A stretch of DNA of 64,000 bases, from the NCBI RefSeq assembly GCF_009834185.1, contig NZ_CP047173.1, positions 3,162,001 to 3,226,000 of the forward strand, in the 5' to 3' direction. The notes under the pieces were generated by a model. The model was not told the origin of the DNA and did no database searches. It worked only from the letters and a program-made list of their open reading frames with translations. Shown here one piece after another: positions 9,347 to 17,222 of the stretch. The position numbers were made by a program, and so were the translations under genes. Each line of letters opens with the position of its first letter. Within the stretch, counting starts at the first letter, position 1. Origin of the DNA: Rathayibacter sp. VKM Ac-2760. Its GTDB lineage: Bacteria; Actinomycetota; Actinomycetes; Actinomycetales; Microbacteriaceae.

Positions 9347-10228
9347 ATGCTGATCCCCGACGGCTTCCTCGGCCAGCGGCTCCGTGTCCTCCCGAAACCG
9401 CGGGTGGCCGAGGCGCTCGCGGCCCCGATCACCGAGCGACTGCTGGTGACGGATGCTGGACACTTCCCGCACGCCGCCGCCCACGGCCGGAGCCGCTCGC
9501 AGGGCACTCGGGAGACCGTCGTGATCCTCTGCACCGCCGGCCGCGGCTGGGTCCGGATCGCCGACTCGACCGTCCCCGTCGACCCCGGCGAGGTCGCGAT
9601 CATCACCGCGGGCACCCCGCATCAGTACTGGGCCGACTTCACCGACCCGTGGTCGATCTGGTGGCTGCACGTCGCCGGCGCCGACGTCGACGCCCTGGTG
9701 TCGGCGGTCGTCGACGAGCGGACGTCCCCCGTCGTCACCGCGCGCGACGCCTTCTCGGCGAAGACCCTGATCGAGCACGCCGTCGCCGCCCTCGAGCGCG
9801 ACGAGACCGACTCGAGCCTCTACGCCGCGAGCGGGGCCGCCTGGAACCTCCTCGCGCAGCTCGCCTCCGACCGCGCCCGCGGCACCCTCGAGTCCGGCGA
9901 CCGGATCCGCATCGCCCAGGACCACCTCCGCGAGCACCTGGACTCCCCCACGAGCATCACCGAGCTGGCCGCCCTCGCAGGCATGAGCACGTCGCACTTC
10001 TCCGCCCTCTTCAAGAAGGCCGCCGGCATGAGCGCCGTCGAGTACGTCAAGCGCCTGCGCAGCGCCCGCGCCCGCGAGCTCCTGATCACCACCGACGTCC
10101 CGATCGCCGACATCGCCCGCGCCGTCGGCTACTCCGACGCCTTCTACTTCTCCCGCCAGTTCCGCGCCGTCAACGGCACCAGCCCCTCGGAGTACCGCGC
10201 GGAGTTCCACGGCGAGGCGCTGCGCTGA
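9347..10228 (+). CDS. AraC family transcriptional regulator (cupin + HTH)
   Basis: A 293-residue regulator. Residues about 25-150 are an AraC-type cupin sensor (VDPGEVAIITAGTPHQYWAD). Residues about 185-290 hold two helix-turn-helix motifs (SITELAALAGMSTSHFSALF and IADIARAVGYSDAFYFSRQF) followed by the family signature. It is divergent from the glycosidase and sugar importer and is the obvious candidate to switch them on with an imported sugar. A -10-like TACACT seven bases before the ATG suggests a leaderless message. Confidence 0.9.
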   Translation: MLIPDGFLGQRLRVLPKPRVAEALAAPITERLLVTDAGHFPHAAAHGRSRSQGTRETVVILCTAGRGWVRIADSTVPVDPGEVAIITAGTPHQYWADFTDPWSIWWLHVAGADVDALVSAVVDERTSPVVTARDAFSAKTLIEHAVAALERDETDSSLYAASGAAWNLLAQLASDRARGTLESGDRIRIAQDHLREHLDSPTSITELAALAGMSTSHFSALFKKAAGMSAVEYVKRLRSARARELLITTDVPIADIARAVGYSDAFYFSRQFRAVNGTSPSEYRAEFHGEALR

Positions 10229-10254
10229 GCCGACCTGCTCGAGCACTCTCAGCG
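10223..10254. terminator. hairpin between convergent genes
   Basis: CGCTGAG (10223-10229) pairs with CTCAGCG (10248-10254), with an inner palindromic GCTCGAGC. It overlaps both stop codons of the convergent araC-family and DUF2079 genes and may terminate both. Confidence 0.4.
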
Positions 10255-11736
10255 TGCGCACTCATCGGACGGACCCCTGTATGTGGGCGACTCGAGGACC
10301 TCCACCTCACCGAACCGTGCGACGACGCGATACCCGTCCGCCAGGGCGTCCTCGCGGATCACCGTCGTCCGCAGCTCCAGACCGCGCACGGTCCCCGCCT
10401 CCTCCTGACTCAGATCCAGGAGCAGGAAGTCCGGGGGCCGCCGGAGTACACCGGGCAGCGACACCCGGTTGGTCCGCGTCAGAGCCGGCACGAGACGATC
10501 GTCGGCCGCGACGCACGTGCCCGCCGGCACGCGGTCGATCGCCGCGGCCTGGTCCATCATGTGCCGACTCCTCGACCACGCGTCCCCGGTGATCATCCGC
10601 GCCAGCGGGAAGGCCGCGGTATCGCGGCACACAGCCGTCCCGACCACGGGGACGGCGCAGACCAGCACTCCGACGAGCAGCAACGCTCTCGCGCGGTACC
10701 CGGAGGAGCGCACTCGCTGAAGAACCCGGCCCCCACCGTCGATCGCGCCGAGGACCAGCACGATCCAGACCGGCGCGTCGTAGTGGAACCCGCTCGTCCA
10801 GAGCGCAGACCGGTCGGAGAGGAACCGCTCTGCCAGCAGGGGCAGCGCGAGGAGTGACACCGGCGAGAGCAGCGGAAGCAGCAGGAGCGGTGCGAGCAGA
10901 CCCAGGAGCGTCACCGTCTTCACCATCGGGGCGAAGAACAGCCCGACCGCGACCCACGGCCGGGTGAGCACGGTCCGGACGACGCCGCCCGCATCGACAC
11001 CGAGCGCTCCGTAATCCCAGTAGGCGTATCCGCGGCCTCCGATCGCGGGGATCACCACCAGGACGATCAGCGCGAAGGCTGCCGCCCCGAGAGCGGCGAG
11101 CGCCACTCCGAGCGTCCGAGGTCTCCGCGCCGCTCGGAGAAGCCCGAGGACGAGCACCACCGTGCCCATGTCCTCGCGGATCAGGAGGAGGAGCATCGCG
11201 GCCCCGACGAGCTGCCGGTCGCTCCCACTGTCGAGCGCAGCGATCGCCCAGGCGAGCACCGGCACGGCGAAGGCGATCTCGTGGACATCGAAATCGATCA
11301 ACGCCTGCAGCGGCCGGCCGAGGAGGAACCCGACGACCAGCAGGCCGCTCGCCACCACCCCCGCTCTCCACCGCGCCACACGCCAGACGAACACGGAGGA
11401 TCCGGCGACCAGAGCAGCCTGCGCCACGAGCAGCACCCGCCCGTCGTCCCAGATCCAGTAGAGCGGAGCGAGCAGCACGAGGATCGGATGGAAGTGGTCG
11501 CCGAGCAGGACGTAGTCGTCGCCCTTCAACGGCGAGAGCGGCGGCTCGAACCGCGAGTACGCCCGGATCGCCTGATCGAAGATGCCGAGGTCGTAGCCCG
11601 CGGTGAGCAGCTGGTCGGCCCGCGAGAGCGAGTAGGCGGAGAAGACGGCGAAGGCGAGAACGGCGATCCCGACGATCGGAGTTCGCGCTGCCGCCCATCG
11701 CCGTCCGCAGGCAGGAGAGGGACTCCGATCGCTCAT
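10249..11736 (-). CDS. DUF2079 integral membrane protein
   Basis: A 495-residue polytopic membrane protein with roughly ten hydrophobic segments. The conserved family region GYDLGIFDQAIRAYSR follows the first helix, and GDHFHPILVLLAPLYWIWDD comes next. DUF2079 proteins resemble GT-C type glycosyltransferases, but no activity is established. The ATG at 11736 was preferred over an upstream GTG at 11826 because the extra 30 residues are Arg/Gly-rich and unlike the family. It is convergent with the AraC gene, with overlapping terminator sequence, and its promoter lies in the 198-base gap before the MFS gene. Confidence 0.8.
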   Translation of the reverse strand: MSDRSPSPACGRRWAAARTPIVGIAVLAFAVFSAYSLSRADQLLTAGYDLGIFDQAIRAYSRFEPPLSPLKGDDYVLLGDHFHPILVLLAPLYWIWDDGRVLLVAQAALVAGSSVFVWRVARWRAGVVASGLLVVGFLLGRPLQALIDFDVHEIAFAVPVLAWAIAALDSGSDRQLVGAAMLLLLIREDMGTVVLVLGLLRAARRPRTLGVALAALGAAAFALIVLVVIPAIGGRGYAYWDYGALGVDAGGVVRTVLTRPWVAVGLFFAPMVKTVTLLGLLAPLLLLPLLSPVSLLALPLLAERFLSDRSALWTSGFHYDAPVWIVLVLGAIDGGGRVLQRVRSSGYRARALLLVGVLVCAVPVVGTAVCRDTAAFPLARMITGDAWSRSRHMMDQAAAIDRVPAGTCVAADDRLVPALTRTNRVSLPGVLRRPPDFLLLDLSQEEAGTVRGLELRTTVIREDALADGYRVVARFGEVEVLESPTYRGPSDECAR

Positions 11737-11933
11737 CCGCCCGGGACCCCTTCCCCCTCGATCCGGCACCGACGGCAGCCCTGCCCTCCACCGCTGCTCC
11801 GACGAGGGTAAGCGAGTGTTCCTCACACCGGCGTGCTGGCACGAACTGCCCGTCGCCCCGTCCCCGGCCGATCGGTCGGTTCCGGCGGCCGTCCGGTCGG
11901 GCCCCGTGCGCGCCGGTCCGTCAGGCTGGCCGC

Positions 11934-13127
11934 ATGCCCTCGACCGCGTCCGTCCCCCTCGTCCGTCCCGAGCCCACCGCGGGCCGGCTCCCCGTCGCGC
12001 CGCTGATCGCGCTGATGCTCCTGAGCTTCCTGCTCGTCACCGCCGAGTTCCTGCCGAACGGCGTCCTCACCGAGATGGCGGACGGACTCGGCGTCACGCC
12101 CGGCCAGGCGGGTCAGACCGTCACCGTGACGGCCCTCGTCGGCCTCCTCGTCGCCCCGACCGTCGGCCTGCTCCTCCCCCGGCTCGACCGCCGCACTCTG
12201 ATGATCGGCACGGCCGTCGCCGCGGGCGCCTCGGGCGTCCTGGCCGGCATCGCGCCGACCCTTCCCCTGGTGCTGCTCTCGCGCCTGCTGCTCGGAGCCG
12301 CCATCAGCGCGTTCTGGTCGATGTCGCTCACGGTCGCCGCGCGCATCGCCGGCCCGGACCGCGTGGGTCGCGCCACGATGTTCACGAGCGCGGGGCTGTC
12401 GCTCGCGACCGTCGCCGGGGTCCCGCTCGGCGTGATCCTCAGCGAGGTCGTCGACTGGCGGGCGGCGTTCGTCCTGATCGGCGTCCTCACCGCGCTGCTC
12501 GCCGTGCCTCTGCGCCTCCTGCTGCCGAGCGTCACCGCGGCACCGGCCGCCGGCCTCGGCGTCCTCCTCGACACGGTCCGCCGCCGCGGCGTGACCCAGG
12601 GCTTCGCCGGTCACGTCCTCGTCGTGCTCGGCCACTTCCTCGCCTACACCTACATCCGCCTCGCCCTCGAGCGCACCGAGGGCATCGATGCGGCGACCGT
12701 CGTCGCGCTGCTAGCGGTCTTCGGCGCGGGCGGGCTGCTCGGCAACATCGTCATCGGCTCGGTCATCGACCGCACCTTCGCCGTCTTCGGCGTGGTCGCA
12801 CCGGTGGCGATCGCCGTGGCCGTCGGAGGCGTCCTGCTGCTCCCCGGCTCCGTCGCCGCGATCGCGGTGGCCGTCTTCGTCTGGGGCTTCTTCTTCGCCT
12901 CCTGGCTGATCATCGTCAACGCCTGGGTCGGCCACCGGATGACCGATCGCCTCGAGGCAGGCGGCAGCCTCGTCGTCGCCGGCTTCCAGGCCGCGATCGT
13001 CGTCGCCGCGGGCGTCGGCGGCGTGCTCGTCGACCAGGTCGGCGTCGAGGCCGACTACGCGATCGGCGCCGTCCTGCTCCTCGTCGGCGCCGCCCTCTTC
13101 GGCGCCTCGAACCGCCGCCGCGCCTGA
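11934..13127 (+). CDS. MFS transporter (DHA1-like drug/arabinose efflux type)
   Basis: A 397-residue major facilitator with about twelve hydrophobic helices. The first helix region, TAEFLPNGVLTEMADGLGVT, is typical of the DHA1 group that includes chloramphenicol and nucleoside exporters. It is probably a proton-driven exporter of an unknown small molecule in the cytoplasmic membrane. It ends 18 bases from the convergent AraC regulator at 13146. There is no Shine-Dalgarno before the ATG, and CAGGCT lies six bases upstream, perhaps a weak leaderless promoter. Confidence 0.85.
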   Translation: MPSTASVPLVRPEPTAGRLPVAPLIALMLLSFLLVTAEFLPNGVLTEMADGLGVTPGQAGQTVTVTALVGLLVAPTVGLLLPRLDRRTLMIGTAVAAGASGVLAGIAPTLPLVLLSRLLLGAAISAFWSMSLTVAARIAGPDRVGRATMFTSAGLSLATVAGVPLGVILSEVVDWRAAFVLIGVLTALLAVPLRLLLPSVTAAPAAGLGVLLDTVRRRGVTQGFAGHVLVVLGHFLAYTYIRLALERTEGIDAATVVALLAVFGAGGLLGNIVIGSVIDRTFAVFGVVAPVAIAVAVGGVLLLPGSVAAIAVAVFVWGFFFASWLIIVNAWVGHRMTDRLEAGGSLVVAGFQAAIVVAAGVGGVLVDQVGVEADYAIGAVLLLVGAALFGASNRRRA

Positions 13128-13145
13128 CCGCTCAGGCCGCCCCCC

Positions 13146-14057
13146 TCAGGACGCGCGTCGCGTCGATCGCCACAGCGACGGCACGACGCCGACCTGCCGG
13201 CGGAACGCCCGGCTGAAGCCGTCGTCGGAGGAGTACCCGAGCTCACGGGACACCTCCGACACGCTCCGCCCCGCCTCCAGCAGCTCCTTCGCCCGACGCA
13301 TCCGCACCTCGGCGACGAACCCCGCCGGCGACCGCCCGAACGCCGCGCGGAACCGCTCCGTCAGCACCGTCCGCGACATCGCGGCGACACCGGCGAGCCG
13401 GTCCACCGTCCAGTCCCGCCCCGGTTCGCTGCTCACTGCGGCGACGACCCGGTCGAGGAAGACGTCTCCCGTTGACGACGCAGCACCGCTTGCCTCCCCG
13501 CTGGCCCACGCGCGGACGACGGACAGCAGCACCGTCCGGACCATCAGCCGGCAGATCGTGTGATCGCCCGACCGCGCCGACGCGGTGCAGGTCGGCTCGA
13601 GCTGCGCCGCGAGAGCCGCGGCCGCCGGCTCGAGCCGGGCGAACCCGTTCGCGACCACCAGCCCCGGCAGCACCCGCAGGCAGGCCCGGTCGTCCAGGTG
13701 CAGCTCGATCACCGTCAGCCGCGCACCCGACACCGACAGCAGCGTCGCGGCCCGCCGTCCGAGCGTCAGCAGCGCGTCCCCCGCGAGGAGCGTCCGCGGC
13801 AGCGACGCCGCCCCCGCGACCACGTCCAGGGCGCGGCCCGTCTCGTCCGCCGCGAGCATCATCGCCCGACCCGCGTCGAGTGCGCCGGCGGGCGCCTCGG
13901 GCGCGAGCACCGTCGTCTCGCCCGCGACCACGTAGACCAGCGCGACGACGTCCGCGTCGAGCACCATCCGCCCACCCGCGGCGAGCACCGCCCGCCGGGT
14001 GGCCCCGAGCGTCCCCTCGAGCGACTCCAGCACGTCGTCGAGCACCGCGGATTCCAT
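13146..14057 (-). CDS. AraC family transcriptional regulator
   Basis: A 303-residue regulator with an N-terminal AraC cupin-like domain (about residues 1-180) and a C-terminal pair of helix-turn-helix motifs (RLAGVAAMSRTVLTERFRAA and VSEVSRELGYSSDDGFSRAF). Proteins of this layout often lie beside MFS exporters, as here, and may control them. The ATG at 14057 was chosen with GAGGG six bases upstream; a GTG two codons earlier is also possible. It is the last chromosomal gene before the left border of the tRNA-Arg element, about 120 bases away. Confidence 0.85.
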   Translation of the reverse strand: MESAVLDDVLESLEGTLGATRRAVLAAGGRMVLDADVVALVYVVAGETTVLAPEAPAGALDAGRAMMLAADETGRALDVVAGAASLPRTLLAGDALLTLGRRAATLLSVSGARLTVIELHLDDRACLRVLPGLVVANGFARLEPAAAALAAQLEPTCTASARSGDHTICRLMVRTVLLSVVRAWASGEASGAASSTGDVFLDRVVAAVSSEPGRDWTVDRLAGVAAMSRTVLTERFRAAFGRSPAGFVAEVRMRRAKELLEAGRSVSEVSRELGYSSDDGFSRAFRRQVGVVPSLWRSTRRAS

Positions 14058-14180
14058 CGTCACCCTCGGAGCAACGTCGCCGGCCGCGCGCCCATTCCGC
14101 CGCCGCAGGACGCCGCAGCGGCCGCCTCAATACGACGGCTGCGCGACACGGTCGCGTGCGCCCGACGGCGGTGCGAGAAC

Positions 14181-14204
14181 TGGTGCCCCTGGAGGGACTC
14201 GAAC
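14181..14204 (+). other. left attachment site (att core, distal copy)
   Basis: This 24-base copy of the tRNA-Arg 3' end (CCA end to T-loop, reading on the minus strand) is identical to 22304-22327 and in the same orientation. The sequence beyond it, from 14205, no longer matches the tRNA. It marks the far border of the element. The 170 bases from 14205 to the next gene end at 14375 hold only the paired arm-like repeat. Confidence 0.8.
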
Positions 14205-14325
14205 TCTCTCGCTGCCACCAGCACCGCCATACCCAGTGATGCCCAGAGGAGCGCTATTTAGGGCTGATCGCTCGGTCGCCGTGACCTCGAGCAACGTTCC
14301 GCTACACCAACAAACACTGTCGGCA

Positions 14326-14344
14326 GCACACGGTTCAGCACACC
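14326..14344 (+). repeat. arm-type integrase site candidate, left end
   Basis: GCACACGGTTCAGCACACC contains two direct copies of GCACAC spaced 12 bases apart. Eighteen of 19 bases match 22227-22245 at the other end of the element, in the same orientation. It lies about 120 bases inside the left core. Short paired direct repeats flanking the core are typical of tyrosine integrase or excisionase arm sites. Confidence 0.6.
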
Positions 14345-14374
14345 ACGAGACGCGCCACCTGGGATTGCGGCCGC

Positions 14375-15220
14375 TCAGCCAGAGCGCTCGCGCCGGATCG
14401 CGCGCTCGATGTCGTCAGCGAGCCTGCCTGCCTTCTTGGTCCTCTGGTAGCGGAGCGAAATGGCGGCCTGCTGTGCGAGCTCGGCCAGGTGGAGGAAGTC
14501 TGCTTCGAGCTGCGCACGGGCCTGGTGCTCGTAGTTCTCACTCTCGCCCGTCCAGAGCTTCAGGATCTCGCGGTCCTTCTTCAGGTCAGCAACGCGGTCC
14601 CGATAGATCTGGACTGTCTCCTCCAGTGGCTGCCAGTACGCCTCAGCGTCCTCCGCCCACTTGAGGTACTTCGCTTCGTCGCCCCGGTTGTCGCGCTGCA
14701 CGAGATCGAGCACGACTGTCGGGTGTCGGTGCGCGAGTCGGCGGGTTATGTCGCGGGTCAGGAACCATCGGATGTGCGTGCGCCCACCTTCGACGAAGCT
14801 GCCCTCGCTGGCCCTGATCTCGTCGGCGCCGATGCCGGCTATGGCTGCGAGCCTGTCGACGTCGGTGATCACGCCGATACCCATCGCACCGTTGTAGTAG
14901 AGGTCCATCAGGTCGGGGCAGATGGTGAAGAAGACGGTCCACGCCGCTTCGCGCTCTTCATAGATTGGGCGACCGTCTGCCTGCACGTCATCCCACCGGC
15001 GCTCCTCTTCGAGGAACCTCTCTCGATCACTCCACGGGACCTTGAGGCGTCCCGCGGGCACCCATTCGACGCGCCCCTCGTGGGCGTCCTCTTGGAACGC
15101 GATCTTGACTCGCGGTTTCTGAGGATCGACGCCAGTGGCGAGGACTTCGACCTCAGCGAGAGGCCTACCTGCGGCCTCGCGGTACGCCCAACGTTGTCCT
15201 GCGCGCTGCTGCGGAAGCAT
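14375..15220 (-). CDS. hypothetical protein of the integrated element
   Basis: A 281-residue soluble protein that I do not recognise. The N-terminal 70 residues look like a small beta-rich module (QRWAYREAAGRPLAEVEVLA, then GRVEWVPAGRLKVPW). The C-terminal 80 residues are highly charged and helical (YRDRVADLKKDREILKLWTG), possibly a coiled coil. There is no signal peptide or membrane helix. It is transcribed towards the left border, away from the palindromic repeat array that starts 117 bases upstream of its start. Confidence 0.65.
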   Translation of the reverse strand: MLPQQRAGQRWAYREAAGRPLAEVEVLATGVDPQKPRVKIAFQEDAHEGRVEWVPAGRLKVPWSDRERFLEEERRWDDVQADGRPIYEEREAAWTVFFTICPDLMDLYYNGAMGIGVITDVDRLAAIAGIGADEIRASEGSFVEGGRTHIRWFLTRDITRRLAHRHPTVVLDLVQRDNRGDEAKYLKWAEDAEAYWQPLEETVQIYRDRVADLKKDREILKLWTGESENYEHQARAQLEADFLHLAELAQQAAISLRYQRTKKAGRLADDIERAIRRERSG

Positions 15221-15336
15221 GACGCAATCGAACCACCTCGATGACCGTCAGCGCATCTCCGCCGACGGCGCCGCCCTACGACCGCTCAGCCCAGGTGCAA
15301 CCGAACCCGACGACGGACGTCGAAGGGGACCGAGCT

Positions 15337-15458
15337 GACTTACCCCGGGTATGTCTATAGCTTGCTCCGCGCAGACGATCCAGACTTAGGGGACCTAAGT
15401 CGACAGCTTGCTGCGAACCGGCCGAGCAGACTTACCGCCGGTAGGTGGACAGCTTGCT
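15337..15458 (+). repeat. three 30-bp palindrome-containing repeats with exact 46-bp period
   Basis: Units at 15337-15366, 15383-15412 and 15429-15458 are separated by two 16-base spacers of unrelated sequence. Each unit opens with GACTTA, contains a 17-bp dyad and closes with AGCTTGCT. The dyads are ACTTACCCCGGGTATGT, ACTTAGGGGACCTAAGT and ACTTACCGCCGGTAGGT. The inner bases switch from CC/GG to GG/CC between units while pairing is kept. A degenerate dyad (CTACCATCGTTAG, 15501-15513) abuts the next start codon. This could be a multi-site operator or an iteron-type origin; the function is not known. Confidence 0.75.
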
Positions 15459-15513
15459 ACACCGCGAGGGGGTCTCCAACCGGAGGGCTCGACGGTCGAA
15501 CTACCATCGTTAG

Positions 15514-15735
15514 GTGAGCAAGACGAGCGGGCGTATCGACGCACTAACCCTCGCGGCCGGCGACCTCGTCGTCGCACTCGCCATCGTCTTCCTGGTGCGG
15601 TCGATCGTCACGCTGCACCCTGTCGATGGGTACGGCGCCGGCATCCTGTTCGTGATCGGTCTGGGCCTGCTCAGCGACCGAGCCACTAGTCACATTGACC
15701 TCGGCGAAGGCCGTTCCGATCGCACCCGGAGCTGA
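15514..15735 (+). CDS. small predicted membrane protein
   Basis: A 73-residue protein with two hydrophobic helices (LVVALAIVFLVRSIV and GAGILFVIGLGLL) and a charged tail. It starts with GTG directly after the palindromic repeat array, which could control it. No good Shine-Dalgarno is visible and no family was recognised, so its reality is only moderately supported by hydrophobicity and codon use. Confidence 0.4.
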   Translation: MSKTSGRIDALTLAAGDLVVALAIVFLVRSIVTLHPVDGYGAGILFVIGLGLLSDRATSHIDLGEGRSDRTRS

Positions 15736-15829
15736 CGCAGCACTCCTCCCGATCTGCTCGGCTCGTGGTCGCCACGGTGGGGCAAAACTGGCCCTGGTGC
15801 ACGCAACGTCGGCACGACACACTCACCTC

Positions 15830-16435
15830 ATGGAGTGGGTGTTGCTCGTCGTCCTCGTCGTCGTAGTCGTCATCGTCGCGAAGTGGGTTCTCCCGCCCGG
15901 CAAGAAGTACTTGGCCCTTCATGATCAGGTAGCTCGCGAGCGGCGTGAGAAGCAGCAGCGCGTCGAGGGCAAAGCGAAGGAGACGGCGACTTCGCTGGGC
16001 TCCAGTTCACGTCCGCGAGGCGCGGCTTCTCACACCGCTTCCGGGCGGTCGTCAGCCGCCCCTTCAGCGACGCGCGTCTTCCCTCACGGTTCTGTCGACC
16101 TCCGCGAGCTCGAGAGCTTCCGCACCCGCATCAAAGGCACCGATTACGTTGTCCCGGACGCTCAGCGCCTCGACGTGGGTGGAACTACCTATGCCCTGAT
16201 TCGCGAGCCCAGTAACCGGCACGACCCGAACGCCATCGCAGTGCACGACGGCGTCCGCGCAGTTGGCTACGTCAGCTCCGCACGAGCAGGATCGATGGCG
16301 CCCGTTCTCGACAGCATGGGCGCCCCCGCCTACCTGGTCGCCGGGGCAGCTCCTGGCGAGGCAGGCATCCGACTTTGGATGGACTTGCCGAAGCTGGACG
16401 CCCTCAGACGTTTCGCGAAGGGGCATCGCAGCTAG
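15830..16435 (+). CDS. membrane-anchored HIRAN-domain protein
   Basis: A 201-residue protein. Residues 2-20 are an uninterrupted membrane helix (VLLVVLVVVVVIVAKWVL), followed by a charged stretch, a Ser/Ala-rich linker (about 50-85) and a C-terminal domain. REPSNRHDPNAIAVH followed by VRAVGYVSS matches the HIRAN domain, which in helicases binds DNA 3' ends or stalled forks. Here it is tethered to the membrane without a helicase. The ATG at 15830 was chosen because it places the helix at the N-terminus; the frame is open 45 codons further upstream. The role in the element is unknown. Confidence 0.65.
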   Translation: MEWVLLVVLVVVVVIVAKWVLPPGKKYLALHDQVARERREKQQRVEGKAKETATSLGSSSRPRGAASHTASGRSSAAPSATRVFPHGSVDLRELESFRTRIKGTDYVVPDAQRLDVGGTTYALIREPSNRHDPNAIAVHDGVRAVGYVSSARAGSMAPVLDSMGAPAYLVAGAAPGEAGIRLWMDLPKLDALRRFAKGHRS

Positions 16436-16518
16436 GTGTCAGCAGACGGCCTCGCTGCTACCGTCAGTCACCTTGCTTCGCGCGCCTGGTCCCTGCCGTG
16501 AAGCAGGGGCCGCCATGT

Positions 16519-16743
16519 CTACGGGCGCCCGCGCTTCCAAGCGAGGAACGCTTCTGCCGCGTCGCGCAGCGTGTCCCCGCCACCAACGACCCACTCGCCT
16601 CGAGTCACGCAGACGTACGTGTCGCGGCCCTGATAGGTGACGAGCCTGATCCAGCCGAGATCCTCGCGCTTGTCCGCCATCCGCCACTCACGCGCCACCA
16701 CGGACCTCGAAACCATCGACGGCGGGGTCCAGTGGTGCGACAT
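16519..16743 (-). CDS. small hypothetical protein
   Basis: A 74-residue soluble protein ending in VTRGEWVVGGGDTLRDAAEA followed by a short basic tail. It resembles a small beta-sheet plus helix fold but matches no family I know. AGGAT lies about eight bases before the chosen ATG. It is alone on the minus strand between the HIRAN gene and the membrane-protein pair. The 250 bases from 16744 to 16997 hold nothing further that I can support. Confidence 0.5.
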   Translation of the reverse strand: MSHHWTPPSMVSRSVVAREWRMADKREDLGWIRLVTYQGRDTYVCVTRGEWVVGGGDTLRDAAEAFLAWKRGRP

Positions 16744-16997
16744 GGCGCGATCCTGCACGGGACCACCGACGTGACAATCGGACCCCGCCGCGGCTTTCCG
16801 CTCGACGTTTGCACGAGCGCTCTCATGGAGCTCGCGGCTTCGAGCCCGCGGAGAACCGATGGGCACACAACGCGCAGCTACTGACACGTCGCTCGTGCGC
16901 GCTCGGGACGAACCCCTGCACCGCGATCGGATCGATGGCGCGTACATTCAGCAGACGACATCGATCACCTGTGGCGTACCAACCGTCGAGGGACGAG

Positions 16998-17222
16998 TCA
17001 GTACGAACTTTTTCGGCGCCGGGGTGCGTAAGCGGCCTTCGTCGCCTCGCTCAGGCGCCTCCTGCTGTAGGAGCTGTAGCCGGTCCCAATCGGAACAGAC
17101 AGATTCTCGACCACGGTCCCGGCCCGGAAGATGCTCCCGTGCCACCACTGACCACTTGAGTCCTCGGCCTGTCCAGCAGGGGCGGTACCGTTCGTCGGCT
17201 CGCCACTGAAAGCGTCACTCAC
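16998..17222 (-). CDS. small hypothetical protein coupled to the 604-residue membrane protein
   Basis: A 74-residue, Ser- and Arg-rich protein. Its GTG start overlaps the stop of the upstream 604-residue gene by four bases (GTGA), which is the main support for translation. The middle reads QWWHGSIFRAGTVVENLSVP and the end is basic. No family is recognised. If real, it is the second gene of a two-gene operon. Confidence 0.45.
   Translation of the reverse strand: MSDAFSGEPTNGTAPAGQAEDSSGQWWHGSIFRAGTVVENLSVPIGTGYSSYSRRRLSEATKAAYAPRRRKSSY

Noticed and set aside
13122..13137. Terminator between the MFS and AraC genes
   Set aside because: The stem is only six base pairs with no U-tract; too weak to list as a feature.
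14290..14315. A second tRNA remnant (GCTACACCAA resembling an antisense D-arm)
   Set aside because: No acceptor or anticodon stem can be formed around it; the similarity is too short.
15337..15458. CRISPR array
   Set aside because: Only three units, imperfect repeats that vary inside the dyad, 16-base spacers too short for CRISPR, and no cas gene in the window.
15337..15458. Integron attC sites
   Set aside because: The conserved R' and R'' core sequences are absent and the neighbouring recombinase is a phage-type integrase beside a tRNA, not IntI.
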